A DNA stretch of 64,000 bases from Saksenaea vasiformis B4078 (Eukaryota; Mucoromycota; Mucoromycetes; Mucorales; Saksenaeaceae). The position numbers were made by a program, and so were the translations under genes. Positions 44,300-57,430 of this stretch are shown piece after piece. The stretch's first letter is position 1; every line of letters starts with the position of its first letter. Where the stretch lies: positions 28,201 through 92,200 of the forward strand of contig JNDT01001633.1 of the NCBI GenBank assembly GCA_000697055.1, written 5' to 3'. A model generated the notes under the pieces. It made no database searches, was not told where the DNA came from, and saw nothing but the letters and a program-made list of their open reading frames with translations.

Positions 44300-44985
44300 A
44301 GGTGCGGAAAGATGCTGGTCTTAGAGGTGCAGAGTGATCAAGCGGGGTCAAATCGGTGGCTTGCCGGCAGACCTGGGGTCACGCCAACCAATAGCAGCTG
44401 TGTATATGCATGAGCAGACGTTTCGACATACCTGTGTCTTCGAACCTATCGACCCAAAACGCGTCAATAAAAGCAGTTATTTGCCTTTATTTCAAATAGA
44501 AACTTCTGCCTAACTAAACATCTGCATATCAAGAAAAAATAGAGAGAAGAGGAAGCATACAAGCTTGGCTGTTAAGATGCAAAGCCATTTGTGTATTAAG
44601 GGCAGAAGAAAGGTATACTCCAGATAGTTTGATGTTGGAGATTGAGCGACAGTCGACATACAAGCAGAAGTTGGCACATGAAAGATTGCAAGTAGTAATG
44701 GTATATATTGCCCTCATCGTATGTTTACTATGATGTGATATATTATTTAGCATTTATATCTTGCTCATTAGGCCCAGCTTGAAGATTAGACGAGCTGGAA
44801 CTCTTTGTTTACCAACAGTGGTATTGGGTTACGTTTGCATGCGTCATGATTTATGCATCGTCACTCTTTCTCTATCAGAATGAAATACTGAATTCGCTAT
44901 TATAACATGGATGTTCTAGAGTTACTCCAGTTTGTATCGGATGTACTTGATCCTTGCGACTCTATTGTCCACATAGCCTAGTCCA
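44300..44985. other. Intergenic, no supported gene
   Basis: Promoter side of TAF6 followed by AT-rich sequence. Short ORFs only. Confidence 0.45.
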
Positions 44986-44990
44986 TCATA

Positions 44991-45858
44991 ATTTACTGGA
45001 TTTGGAATCAACCTTTGCGTCAGGTAAATATTATGAGACGTTCAATTTGGATACATTTTGCAGCGGAAGGTGATACTTTTTTTGCGGCGAGAAGTGGTTT
45101 ATTTTGCGTTAATCCAAGGAATACTTCGCGCCTGGGTACACTCGTTTTTGCATTGTGGGTACTCCAGTGATGGATTCCCAGGATCCCATCGGAAAGCAGT
45201 AAAGATGGCTCACGATAAGGACAGGTTCCACCCAAAATGATCCGTATTTGAAGGAACGCATGAATTTCCTTTTTTTTTCTTTGGGTCTGTCTTTTCACAA
45301 AAACGTCCCGGTAAGGATGTCAATTCTTTGAAAAACGTGTAGGATCACTCATTTTCCATGTTTATATTTTAGCGTACAAGACCTCTGTTCGAACCACCTT
45401 GGCTGAGTGAGCTCCTTCTTGTCATATTCGGTAAATAAGATGATATCCATTTGTATGCACAGTTGTCGCTCATTCGTACATCCTTCAAGTCCTCGCCAGG
45501 TGCTGCATCGTCCAAGTCCTCTGTAGTGCTATCAAACTCGGCCTTATGGCCATTTTCCACTTTCACCGGGCCCATCGGTCCAAGGTGCGGCGCCGGTCCC
45601 CAGCATTAGCTGGGAATACCCTTCGGGGGTAAGTGAATTGACATCAAATATCTTCCATTTATTTACCGTGAATGAATTTTTATGCTGCTCAAATAAATTT
45701 TGCGTCCATCTGGGGACCAAGTTGATGTAAGTGGAGTATTATTTTATCGCCAATTTATATACTGATAACCACATATTTTATTCCCTCCTCATTGCAAACT
45801 GGCTCTCGATGGGCGCAGAATTTACATAGAGTAGCGTGTAAATTCATTCAATAAACAG
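44991..45858 (-). repeat. Dispersed noncoding repeat family, copy E (reverse)
   Basis: Plus-strand left end TTTACTGGATTTGGAATCAA, then GTTAATCCAAGGAATACTTC, GATGGATTCCCAGGATCCCA, CCACCCAAAATGATCCGTAT, CGTCCCGGTAAGGATGTCAA, a GGTTCGAAC block on the other strand, CTTCGGGGGTAAGTGAATTG, CCATCTGGGGACCAAGTTGA and right end GTAGCGTGTAAATTCATTCA. All blocks appear in the same order in copy D, and the left third matches copy A closely. Confidence 0.72.
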
Positions 45859-45869
45859 TATGCCGGAAG

Positions 45870-46830
45870 ATTCCGTTGTTTCACGTATTATCTGTTCTCG
45901 TTTTCAAATCCTATTTAAAAAGGGATTTCCATCCGACTGCCATTTACAACAAGTCTTTACCCCTTTTCCTTCATTCTTAAAATCCATCCATATTGATGCT
46001 ACCTTGCTTTATTGTCAATTACGTCATGGGGTTAACATCTTCTTCCGGATTCCCCTTACATGTGCTGCCGACTTGCTCCCCGCAGATGGCTTTCTGCGAT
46101 AGCACCAGAAACACCCATGTAGCACACTTCGCTACGTTTGCTGCCCCAGGCGACATGTCTTGCACAACCGCATATTCACCGAAACCACCCAGACCTTATC
46201 CAGCTACGAGCCGGAAATTTGGTATGGTTCCTAAGAAATAGGTCTGCAAAATGCCGGATTGGAAAATGATATGTCTTCGGGTTTGCCAGCCTATTGGAGA
46301 ACGCTGAACGCGCAACGGTGGACTTGTTGTACATGCAGTTCATAAGCAACATAGCGAAAAAGAAACAGAAAGATTTCACCGTAAGTACTACTGACACAGA
46401 GGCAGCAGACTCCATTAAGCATGTAGTAGAAAGGAATATCTGGAGTATCGGAAAGAACGCGATGACGCACAGCTGGACTTGCGCATGCACAAGGGTTCTC
46501 TGGAAACAATCGATGCTATTTATGAATATACATCCAAGCGGATTATGAGGATGTTCGGTATAAGCGTTGCTGCCATATCATGTCTACGTTAACACGAGGT
46601 TTGCAGTCAGAAGCGATAGGGCAAAGGAGTGAAAAAATGACAGTACACTTGCTGGCAGCAGCTCATTCTCCGATATTTCGAGACATTCTGGATTGCAGGT
46701 AGATCTTAAAATGAGACATTGAAAGCACCCAACTCATTTGAGATGCGTCTGAAAGACTATGTCCACAAGGAATCATCGATCCACAGAACAGAAATATCGT
46801 GCATCTGTTGCGAAACAAGATGACCAAGGA
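45870..46830. other. No supported gene; possible element debris
   Basis: Plus-strand fragments such as VDLLYMQFISNIAKKKQK (about 46318) and, just beyond at 46817-46880, TKDQWEDLTKWLTLAPWN have protein-like composition, but frames break every 50-80 residues. Nothing can be assigned. Confidence 0.35.
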
Positions 46831-47399
46831 TCAGTGGGAGGATTTGACCAAGTGGTTAACGCTTGCACCATGGAACCCAGAGGAACACTGCCAGGAGCTA
46901 CTGAATATGATTAGCTCTGCCCCTCCCTCCTTTGTATCTATTCGCATACTGCTTCGTCCATCAAACATACCAGCAGCTTCGTTGATCCCGCTATACACTA
47001 TGATCTGTTGGCGACTGAAACGATCATAACTCACTTGTATGCAGCACAAAGTGAAAATGGGCGGGTATTTAACCACTACTTCTAGTTTAAATCTTCTGCA
47101 ATCACCCGGTCCCCCCATCAACCGTGAATTGCATGAACGGACGGCAGCAGTAAACTGCATAATTCCAATCATAAATGCAGTATTCCTAAATTTCAGGTGC
47201 ATAGTTGATTTTAAATGGTTCAGATCTCTTAGCCACACCTTGTACAACCGCATATCCACCGAAACTACCCTAAACCTTATTGATCTCCAGGCCGGGAATT
47301 TGGTATGGCTCCAATTTTTGGTAGGGCTCCTAAGAAAAATAGCTCCGTGACCATGTCCGTGGTGAGCGAAACATGTATTTAAACGGCGATTTAAACATT

Positions 47400-50300
47400 C
47401 TATTTTATTTGAATTTGAGTTCAACGACTTACTTTTGCGACAGCTGTTAGGATGACGACTCCCAGGCCAGCCTATTTCTCCACAGTTTCTGCAAACTGGA
47501 GAGGGAATTGTTCTTTTTGGTATTTTAAATGTAACTGGTGACGAGTGAGAATGGATATTCTGAGAAGTTTCGCGTACAAAATCGCCTAACGACTGAAGGG
47601 GGCTGTGGACGAAGTAATGCAGAGGTTTCTGGTAAACTATGTCTATATCGGGGAGGTTGCGGAGTGTGTTGAATCGATGTTCAGAAATCAGGAATAATTG
47701 ATGTTGAAGATATATCTGCGTGCTGGCGAGATGAAGGAGCATGAGCTCGTATGTTTCGCGCTTGATCTACGGTGTCCCGCCGATCGCAGGTGTTCGCTAG
47801 AGCGATTGATTGGCTGCTTCTTTCGGACCATGCCTTAAAGTAGATATGCAAGCTTTCTGAGTATTTGTAGAAGACCTTGTTGCCGTCTGTGCGCTCGTTC
47901 CATTGGACTGCAAATCGGATCCAGTCGCTGGATGACATTTTGGTGCAATCAAAGCTTTGTAGGCGCAGTTCGTTGAACCGCTGCCTTTCTTTTTTGGTAT
48001 GTACAGGCAAGATAGCATACTTGTTCCTTTGTCGGCGCTTATGTATTGAATGGTAAGCATATTGTATTCAACGAGATGATGACCGGGTATCGCAGTAATG
48101 TTGAATACTTCTGAAGATACCATCCCTCCCACCGGGGAACTCTGCTCCCTTCATCCGCAAGTTGGTGATGTACCATGACGCCCCTTCGGTGCACACAAGC
48201 TCTGAAGAGACATACCTGGCCAGACGGACTAAGTGGTCACTCGTTACGCCGCCACGAACCGCTATCACCTCGGTGGCGATGACACATTCTGATGCAGTTG
48301 TATCTGTTGTAATCTCAATATCCCAAGTTGCCTTGTCGCACTGGGTGCCTAGCAACGTCAATAGAAGCATCGACGTTGAAACCGGGAGAGAGGCCACTCT
48401 TTGCGCAAGATGACGCATGTAATCACGAAATCCATGATAGTCCACAGGTCGAAGGGTGGATCTTCAGGAGGGAACATAGTGGCTTCCTTGATCATAGGCA
48501 TGACGATAAACCGGCGCATGATCGCCTCCGAGCGCCATTCGGGGGGTCTTTTCTAGATCAGGAAGATGATTGGTGGCTACTACGATAGTGCTCTGGGCCA
48601 CACTATCCCAGACCCGGGGCACTCCGGAAGGGAGATGACATCTTTACCGGTAACCATCTTTATAACTTGACAGTTGATTGGTTTGTTGTTCAATTGCGCA
48701 TCTGCGCATACGAGTAAACGGTATCCCGAGATGGCCCCCATCAATGATGTGCGGATAATACCATTGCTCCCAGTTGAGCGGTTTTGGTATGAACCATCCT
48801 CGCCAGTGCGCCGGGGTATCGCTATCGAGTTCAGAATATAGAATATGAATAGCGCTTTTCAACCAGATATCGTAGTGGCTTTGGTATACTTTGCCTGCCC
48901 TATTCAATGTACCAAACTGCAAAAGGTAACAAAAAACGAACACGTAAGAGAGGCATTCGCGCTGCTTACACCTATACTTACTGCAAGGTTATGTCTGGTA
49001 CGATATTCGGTGACCAGAGCGCAGGCAAAAATTGGGCTGGCGTTAAACGCACCGAACTTTCGAATGATGTTCTGGTGGACCGCGCCTTCAAGAGAATTTG
49101 TGCCACGTGAGCATCGGCATCTTGTCAACCCGTATTGATCCTGATCACGTCGATGGTATATTGTCATCCCAGGTATGACAGATAGTAGTCTTGCTTTCAC
49201 GAGTTTGAGGAAATTAGCGGCATCACGCCAAGCTTTGGTTATCGAATAATGTTTGATTCGTCGCAGGGAACTTTAATGACCCAAACTGAATAAGCACTTG
49301 GTATACCAATGGCAGAAGTTCTTCTACAGGGGGAACAACCCGTCTTACTTGTGCCAGTACCCATGGCTTGCGCGTTCGCTATCCGTATTCGAAGATCTCT
49401 TCTTGTTCTTCTAGGACTGCAGAGACTTGCCGGACGTCGTTCTCATCCATGCGCATAACAATGTCTGTGAGTGCTCGCTGAAATTCGGTCCTCAAACTAT
49501 GCTTTCTTGGAATGCTAATTCTTTGAGTGCGTGCCAGACATCTTGTATAATGCGAGAGCAGATTGTTTGCTCTGAGTTTTCGTTTTCTTCACGAGAAGTT
49601 GTAGCTATTGGATTTAATAAGCTTTTTCCTGTTTCCAAGGAAGTGTAATCGATTCCTGGTATATTGTCGGTATCACGCAGTCTTCCGACTGTATCGGCTT
49701 CATCTTCTAGATCGCAGAAGTCGTTTTCATCGCTGTCCAGACGATCTTCACCTGTGAGTTAGGTATGCCGTTCGAGTTGTTCCGTCCCAAATGATTCGTG
49801 TGTTGGTAATATATCGGACACAGTCTCAGGCTCTCGAGGATGCTAATTGCTTACACTTGCTACTAGAGTAAATGGTGTCTCCTAGCGATCCTATGGTATG
49901 ATTGTATAAAGGAAGGTATACGCCGGGCATTACGATATCTGTAATGGAGACTGCTATATGGTTGGTGTCTACCGCAATGGGCCTATTGGGTATAGAACTG
50001 ATTCACGATCTTCAATATAAACAATTATCTTCGAATATTTGAATACTATTTACCGGTCCTGATCGGTTACAACGGCATGAGCTGTGGGGCGTGCATAGTA
50101 TTCACCTACTACAGTTACTAGTTGTCCCGATGTGACGACTATAGCAGACGGCCTGTTATCTGATGGACCCTGTAGGCCTTCATGTTGTAGTTCAGGCTGG
50201 AGGAGGCGATTAGGCCTGTCCGAGCCAAACGGCACAACGGCTTGATTGAGCGACGGAAACCACCGCTTAAAAAGCGCCTTGTCAGAGTGTACTTTGTCAA

Positions 50301-51485
50301 TGTACAGTAACTCTGGCATTGGATGTCTAAATAGTCGTAGTGATTCCGCTAATTTGTTCATACAACCAGGTATATGCTGCGTAGACGTTGGTGGAACAAG
50401 CGCCTGGAAACGTATTTCTTCAAGTCCGTTTTGCATTGTCGCCATCCCCTCGAAATCTTGACGCCTTCCATGCGTGCAAGGCGCTTAGTGACCTTAGAAA
50501 ATTTCAATACGATACGGTAAAATATAATATAGGCAGTCTATAACTGACATCACCTTGTGGCTATGAACTACCTTAAGTATCGTAGCAGGCAAACTGCTCA
50601 TATGTTGATCATAGTCGTCAAGGCACTCATTTACAAAGGCATTGTACATGTCTGTGAGATATGCTTCGGAAGGAACGAAACCGCAGTATGTTGCCTTGTC
50701 ATCAAATGATGGAAACGCTTTGTGCCTTCTCTGTAGTTGTCCAAAATAACGATACGTTGACGCCCCATTATTTGCTGTTTGCTACTGCTCCTTCGTTGCT
50801 GACAGGAGTTGGAGCTCCATTCGATCGTGGCGCTTAGTATCATTTTCCCACAGCATAACAGTGAATGCTTTTGGACCCTTTGACGCACTGAAACAGCTGC
50901 GCATAAGGTCCATTAAGCTTCTGGAGACACCACTACGGTGGGAAAGCACGGCTGGGAATTCCAACGAGAGATGTGTTGGAAGGGAAACCAGCATCTCTGA
51001 CTATGACTTGCTATTGTTCTGTGACAAGTGTTACAGAGGTATCTGTAGGACATCAAGTAAAAGTTGTTATCAATGCCCAAAATTCTTCGGGCATGGATTG
51101 GATGCCCATTCATGTGTACGTAAGTTTCCTGTACAGCTTGCTCTTGGGCACTTATAGATTTTCCACCAGGAGGTGCACAAGCCATACAAAGACCCGCGGT
51201 TTACACAAGTCTACCGGATCCGGGTCGTTACGATTCCTAACACTAGAAAATGTGTTTGGCTCCATGTTCCAAAAAGTTCTTGTCTGCGTAGCAGGCCCGG
51301 AAATTTTTAGCAGAAGCCCTCATTTCTGCTGTCATCTTCTGTTGCAAATGTTGAAAATACGTATCAAAAACGCCCACTTGTTGTTCTTCTTCATCAGCAA
51401 CCACTTGTGCTACGTTTGTGTCAAAGGATGCATGCAGTTCGTCATGTTCTAGGTTGCAGTTAGAATAATCGACTGTGGTAGACAT
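47400..51485 (-). pseudogene. Large decayed mobile-element protein (zinc-binding and exonuclease-like parts)
   Basis: A series of open segments on the minus strand reads as one long, broken protein. In order: MSTTVDYSNCNLEHDELHAS (51485); HARRILGIDNNFYLMSYRYL, CNTCHRTIASHS and LPTHLSLEFPAVLSHRSGVS with LMDLMRSCFSASKGPKAF (51150-50800), which looks like the DUF6729-type zinc-binding region of fungal element proteins; LAESLRLFRHPMPELLYIDK and KRWFPSLNQAVVPFG (50350-50200), as found before 3'-5' exonuclease domains; PVYRHAYDQGSHYVP-like residues (about 48500), YHGFRDYMRHLAQRVASLPV, GGVTSDHLVRLARYVSSELV, YAILPVHTKKERQRFNELRL; and a terminal zinc knuckle SPVCRNCGEIGWPGSRHPNS (about 47490). Stops and shifts separate the pieces. 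Family names are from memory. Enzyme activity cannot be inferred from this dead copy. Confidence 0.5.
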
Positions 51486-51654
51486 AGCGCAAAAGATTAA
51501 AGTTCAAAAGAAACAAGGATTCACAAGATGCAAAAGGTACGAGACGTATTTAAAGTCATGTTTTTGACAATCCGACACAAAGCTAAGTCCCTAAGCGGGT
51601 AATCAAAAAAACTTACTTTTTCTTCTACATCGATCTCTGTGTGCATCGCATAAA

Positions 51655-52265
51655 ATGGCGTCGACTCAGGAAATTGAGCGAGGTACTAGAAAGGAACCCG
51701 CATGTACACCGCCAACTTTAACGATTTACTTTGCCTCTAGCATTTGCTAAAAAGGAGCATATCATGGAAGATATCATGTTGAATAAGCAATTGGTAAAAA
51801 GCCATCGCGACTTGTGATGCAGTGTTGACTAGCGATTAGGTGATAGATCATGATCGCAGACGAAATGGAAATCGCGAAGCGCTTAATCAAATAAAGAAGA
51901 AATCTGGAGGTAAAGCAACAGCACTGCTATCCGATGGTGACCCGTTGGTGTCCTCCATAGAAAAAAAGATATGGATGAATTTTGGTGACATGTTCCTTAA
52001 ACTTCCGGTGCAGGACACAAAAGAGATCATTGAACAGGGTACGAGTAGTTATCTCTTGTATCATGCTGTGCTGACCTTCTTGTTAGATCAAAAGCATCTA
52101 GACCAAACGATTAATGAAGCTCGAGAATCCATGAAAGAAAAGATGACAGAATTAGAAGCTCTTGAAGGAAGAACATCAATGGTTGGATTTGCACTAGCCG
52201 GCATGACTGCCGATGACTTGTACAGCATCAATAAAGCGCAGAATCGTCCATATATCGCCTGTTGA
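51655..52265 (+). CDS. PDRG1-like prefoldin-type protein
   Basis: Start ATG at 51655 (MASTQEIER). Exon 2 (51741-51793) reads AFAKKEHIMEDIMLNKQL and exon 3 begins at 51840 (VIDHDRRRNGNREALNQIKK). Introns 51683-51740 and 51794-51839 keep frame. Exon 3 has KIWMNFGDMFLKLPVQDTKE, ESMKEKMTELEALEGRTSMV and GFALAGMTADDLYSI, following the PDRG1 pattern 'NREALRxL ... VxxCFGNMFIKMPxxxTKEMI ... LEGxPxLKGFxLxPLxxDEL'. This is a small coiled-coil beta-prefoldin-like subunit of the R2TP/URI-prefoldin-like complex in animals. About 25 residues longer in the middle (TSSYLLYHAVLTFLLDQK), which may be an unspliced intron. Convergent with PLD. Confidence 0.75.
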
Positions 52266-52400
52266 ATGATTTTTACGCCACTGGATGTAAGATCCTGTAG
52301 CCGCGTTTTCCGGTCTCTTTTCGTGTGTTCATATCGTTCCTGCCGTACTCATTAGCCCTGTCAACTGGTGTATTAATCGCGCATCGCCGTTTCTTTCTTA

Positions 52401-52470
52401 GTGCAAGCTTGGCTTTTCATGGACGCAAAGTTTATTCAGAGCTGCTCAAATATTCGTTCAATAAACAATG
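52401..52470 (-). repeat. Fragment of the dispersed repeat family (end module)
   Basis: Reads GTGCAAGCTTGGCTTTTCAT, GGACGCAAAGTTTATTCAGA, GCTGCTCAAATATTCGTTCA and ATAAACAATG, the end module seen at 45795-45858 and 2570-2634. It lies in the 300-bp gap between the convergent PDRG1-like and PLD genes. Confidence 0.6.
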
Positions 52471-52561
52471 TGCAGACGTGTATTCTTTATACGCACAAAA
52501 AGTATGTAAGTATATGATATATTGTGTACCATGGAAATAAAAAGGGAAGATAACAGGTATC

Positions 52562-55500
52562 TTAAGTGAAGATTATAGGTGGGGTCACTGTCTCGATGAG
52601 ACTTGATCCCATTACGTTTTCGTCCTTGAGATAATCGGTCGGGAACATGACCAGATGACCACGGACTCCTTCTAAGCGTTCGCGAATCTCCTGTCCTGGC
52701 AACTCGGGATCGGCCACGTGGCCTTGCTTTACTTTGCTTGGATCAGGCACGAACTGGCGATGCTGTTCAAACGTATGTACGGTATCATCAGGGACGCAGC
52801 GGAAGAGATCACGGAAAACAAGCGTGTTCTTCTCAGCCGTTTTGCGCCATATTTTATAATAGGCACGATCCGAAAGTGGATCAAGCGCTTCAGCATCCTC
52901 ACGCTTTGCATGGCGGCGTAGATGCGTTCTAAACGTATCGTATAGACTGCGAGTCCTGCTGGTTCTATCCAAAATGCGTACAGGTTCGTCAGTCTCGCAG
53001 GTCCAGATATCTTCATCGGTGGTATGATGGTTGTGTATGTGTGTATGATCGGCGACTTTGAGGCAGCCAACCGACTCCATGCAGCAATCGTCAGCTTCTT
53101 GGATTAAATCCGCCCAGTTATTAAATTCAAGCAGACCCAAATGTTCCTTCCACAACTGCATGCGCAAGGTATGCGCGAATTTCGCTGCTTTGTACTACAT
53201 CCATGTCAGAGGCGGGCAATTCCAACGCGAAGTACTTACAGGTTTTCCATCCATGTACGATGGGACCATCTCCGTGTCTTCAATAAGCATAGCCACCTCG
53301 GAGTCACGATTTCCGAGCATAGAACTAAAGAAAAGGCGGTCAGTACTCGTTAAATGTCAGATATAAGACTACAAATTACCGATCATTGATGTTAGCTAAG
53401 AAAAAGAAGGAAAGAACCGTGAGTTTTCTTGCCTTGTGGTTGTTGAGTTTACTTACCAGAACCGATCAGAACAAGACGATCGTCAACGATCATCAATTTA
53501 TCGTGGATATACAGGATTTCGCTCACATAATGATCACGATCATCCTCTTCAAGAGTTTCCGTCTCATCTTGTGCTTCCTCAGATGTCTCGGCGACGAGGC
53601 TTTCGTTGCTAGCAGCGGCAGCATTCTCGTCGTCAAAGGGAGACTTAATCTCGGTGTTCTCGGTCTCGTCCTTTTTTTCCGAACACGCGTCTCCCTCTTC
53701 TGCTTTGCTTTCGTCAGTATTCTTGCGAGGCGTAATTTTGTCCCACTTTCGGAGACTGTAAAATCCAATATATTCAGATGGATCTTCGATACCAGCTTCC
53801 TTGAGCTTTTCAAAGATAGAGTTGCCACCCCGTGAGATGGAAATATACTGGAAGTGCATTACGGCTCTAATTTACTTTGTAAGCACACGATGTCGTAGGG
53901 AATATATATACGTTACCGAGCAGAAGATGAGTCACTGGAAGCCAGATCACCCTGGAAAGCAGGCACAAGAGGAATGATAACAAAAATCTTGAATTTTTCC
54001 TTGTTATCATGAGCACGCTTGATACGTTCCACCATGGCTTGAGCAATTTTATTACGGAGCACCTTGTCTTGCTCAGTTGCGGAAACTGACCGTCATAGCT
54101 AAGCGTTTATCCGACAAATCGATCACATTACTTACTGAAGAACTGATTTTCGATGTAGACAAAGTGTTTAGCTTGAGTGATACATTCCATGTACGCGTTA
54201 TAGATAGAGTGCTATGCTCAAAACGGTGAGACATCTATAGAATACCGATCGTTCTATTCTTACCTCACGTTCAATACCAGAACTCCATTGGGATGAGCTA
54301 CGCAAAAGCTGCACACGGCACGAATCAGCAAATTTGCTCTCGTCTCTTGCTGCGACGTATTCTCCTTTTGGCATCAAGAATGGAAGTGCTGGACGATGCA
54401 TACTCTTGCTAGCTTTAATGAAGTTCCATCTTTGGATAAAATGACGCGAAATATCGCGCGCAATAGGACCGACCTAAGTAATCAGCCCCATTCAGTACTT
54501 CGCGTTATCTAGCCAGATCAAGCTTACCACACCGATCGTTACGTCATGCCATGGCATACGTCCTACCGTGTTCCTGTCCACCAGTGTCAGGTCGTGTTGT
54601 ATTACTAGTTGACAAATGTTATGAGCTTCATGTATTATCAGTTGCATGCTATATACCATTCATGAAGTCTTTAGCGCGAGGATTGGAATAATCTTGACCA
54701 GGGAATATCTCATGCTCGTGGCCAACAGCAGGATGATCAGCCATACGATGCGAATGGGTATCATAACGTCTAGATAAAATACTGAGCGGGCAAACATCAT
54801 CTCATTAAACTAGGTTGTACCCAAAACATAAATCAAGTCCTCCAATAAAAGCCAAACGATTGTCAACCACCACAATTTTCTATGACAATGTGTTAGGATA
54901 CCTTGCTTCGAGAGGTAGAGTACAATCCATCTACCTCGTGGTGTGACCAAAACAAGACATCGTTCTCGATAATTTTATGATCAGGATGTCGTTGCACTTT
55001 TTTAAGCATAAGCTGTGATTAGCAAAATTGTCGGGCAAGTCTATTTCCTTTCTTACCAAGAATATTAGGATGCTTATTCTGCAGCCATTGCTTCGTATGT
55101 GCCGAATTAATAGTGAGGGCTACAGACATTTCTTTGTACACGATAATATAGATCATAACACCTTCTCGTGCCTTTCGTTCAAGTAGTCTATCAATACGGA
55201 ATTCCTCGTTTTTCTCAGGTGGACGGCGAAGATACTGTGGTGCTTGTTAGCTCTGAATGGCGTGTACAGCGCTTACCAATTCCGGAGTCAGCCACCAATC
55301 TGCAATATAAATCTCAGATTTCGCAGATAGAATAGCCTCAGCTACCGCATTAAAGTGATCTGAAACATAGCGTATGAGGTTTCCTTCGCTTTCTCTCGCA
55401 AATTTTTTTGAACATACTTTCGCCATCCACAAACCACTTGACCTTAGCGTTCTGACGGATAGGCGCAAAGGAACCAAAACGATGGTTCTTTACCCAAGGA

Positions 55501-57348
55501 CTTTCGTTTTGCACTTTACGAATGCTGTCCAGCCATTCGTCGATTTCACGTTTGCTGCCTTTGATTTCGATACGACGGAACTTGTTTTCTAAGGTAATGG
55601 AGCACGCTCCCAGCAAGTTTCGTTCGCATGTGTTCACCTTGAAACTCTTATCAAATAGAAATACATCGGTTGGTTCTGTGGAGGCAATGTTTTCGCAGAA
55701 TGCAATATATCTAAGGTAGATGTGAGTGACATGTATATCATCACCATCGCGTGGTTCGCTTACGAATCGCGGATGATCACCCATTCTGTATTCCAGACTT
55801 TTGGCTTCCACACTGAGCATAAACGCGGGTTGACAAAGTTGACTTTGTTCTCTAGGTAGCCTTCCTTGCCCTTCCAACCCATGTCCTGGGCGATACTGCT
55901 TGCTGACAGCTCCAGGAACTCGCACACGTCGTAACTCACCATCATATGGGCGCGCTGGAGAAGCTCGCGCAGATAGACTGTCAACGCTTTGCGTCGGTTA
56001 AGCGCCACCTCCTGCTTTTCCTTGTCTGCCTCATCCTCTTCTTCTGCTCTGTCCCATCCGATGGTTGTCTTTGCGGAGTTGAACAAACTCTCCAGCTGGT
56101 TCGGAAAACTGGGCGGAGCAGCCACATAATCGGAGAGGCTGGATTTTAACATCAGACCGTAATGCAACCTGACGAAATCGGCAATGGTTCTCCGAATAAC
56201 CCATTTCACGTCTCCGTACTGGAGTTCGATTCGGAACACCCATTGATTAACACCGTTCGACAAGAATTCCGAGTCTGTCACTGCCACCTGGAAACAAATG
56301 TTGATGATCAACAGCGAAATCCAGCGGGACTTACCGAGATGCATTGCATCAAGATCGGTGGCTGTTAAATAAATAATAACACAAGCATGAGCCACTGACA
56401 AGGTCACACACGCACACAAGCCTGTATAAGTCTTACCAATTTGCGTCCCTGCTCATCTGTTGATAACGCAATAAAAAGGGGCTCAAAAGCAGGTGGGTAG
56501 TAAGGAGCAAGTCTGTTTGTTGGTATCATGTCACCGAGGCGAGGATTTGTCTGTGCCGTTTGAAGGTTGGAAATCAGTCGAATTTTGTCGAGCGTCTTTC
56601 CCCATTGGTGTTTTGCTCGCTCGTCTTCGCCTTCCGATCCTTCCATTGGAGTCTGTGGCGCGGCTGCCAGCATTGGGGCCATAGCTGGGGAAGCCTGCAC
56701 AGAAATTCTTGCCATCTTTCCCCTGAATGGATCACTGTCTATTGCTGCATTTTCTCCCAGATCTATACGCTCCGAAGATTTGTTAAAAGGATGAACAAAA
56801 TAACTATCAGGTGCCAGCAGCGAATCTTGATTCTCATGCTTCAGTTCATAAGTGGATGGCAGCGCATCATCCTCTTGATCTCGTGCTGGTTGATAATTTG
56901 AACATCGCACACTATGGTGACGAATACGGTCCCCGCCTTTGTTGCGGATGAGTTCAAACGTATCACGATCTATCCCTTCTTCTTCTTCGTCTTCGAACGT
57001 CACGTCGTGTCCAGGAGTATTTGCTTGTGCCTGACCCGAGATATCTTGGCTGCTTTCACCGCCAAAGAAAGACAAGCGACCGAGAACGCGGTTCCACTGT
57101 GTCCGAGGATCAAAGAAACTGGAGCTATCCTGCTGTGAAGATTGACGTCCGGGAGGATCGAGATTGCTAGACCGAGATGGAGGTATCTGACTGACATGGT
57201 GATGGCGAGCCAAAGGTGAGCGATGTGATTGGGAATGCTCATCCTGTAGGCTTCCATCGACAGACTGCTTGGGTGTCGAAGTTGAGTGCACGTACTGAGC
57301 CCTCCTGTTTGCAAAATACCCTGCCGTATCGGCTATAGGAGTAGACAT
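52562..57348 (-). CDS. Phospholipase D with PX and PH domains (PLD1/Spo14 type)
   Basis: Hydrolyses phosphatidylcholine to phosphatidic acid at membranes. Start ATG at 57348 (MSTPIADTAGYFANRRAQYV). Another in-frame ATG exists 10 codons upstream. A Ser/Asp-rich N-terminus ends PAFEPLFIALSTDEQGRKL. The PX domain is at about 56300-56000 (FRIELQYGDVKWVIRRTIAD), then RRKALTVYLRELLQRAHMMV. The PH domain is at about 55880-55450 (GYLENKVNFVNPRLCSVWKP; KVNTCERNLLGACSITLENK). Catalytic motif 1 includes FWSHHE and KIVVVDNRLAFIGGLDL (about 54950-54840) and is followed by YDTHSHRMADHPAVGHEHEI. Motif 2 is IHDKLMIVDDRLVLIGSG (about 53510-53450) continuing to NDRSMLG-like residues and DSEVAMLIEDTE. The C-terminus (MFPTDYLKDENVM) ends at 52562. 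About 15 exons. Both HKD motifs look complete. Confidence 0.92.
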
Positions 57349-57430
57349 CAGACTTATAAGCGGAAAAACGGGCAACACTCAGATTTTCTGAAATTTAGAG
57401 GCAAAAAGTGCTGATTTTTAATTGGCGGAT

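Noticed and set aside
44219..44413. Plus ORF over the 5' end of TAF6
   Set aside because: It overlaps the first TAF6 exon and intron, which join cleanly to a complete histone fold on the minus strand.
46831..47400. Extension of the 303-codon minus ORF below the zinc knuckle
   Set aside because: After the CRNCGEIGW...C knuckle the residues lose any pattern, and competing plus-strand fragments look equally coding; treated as chance openness.
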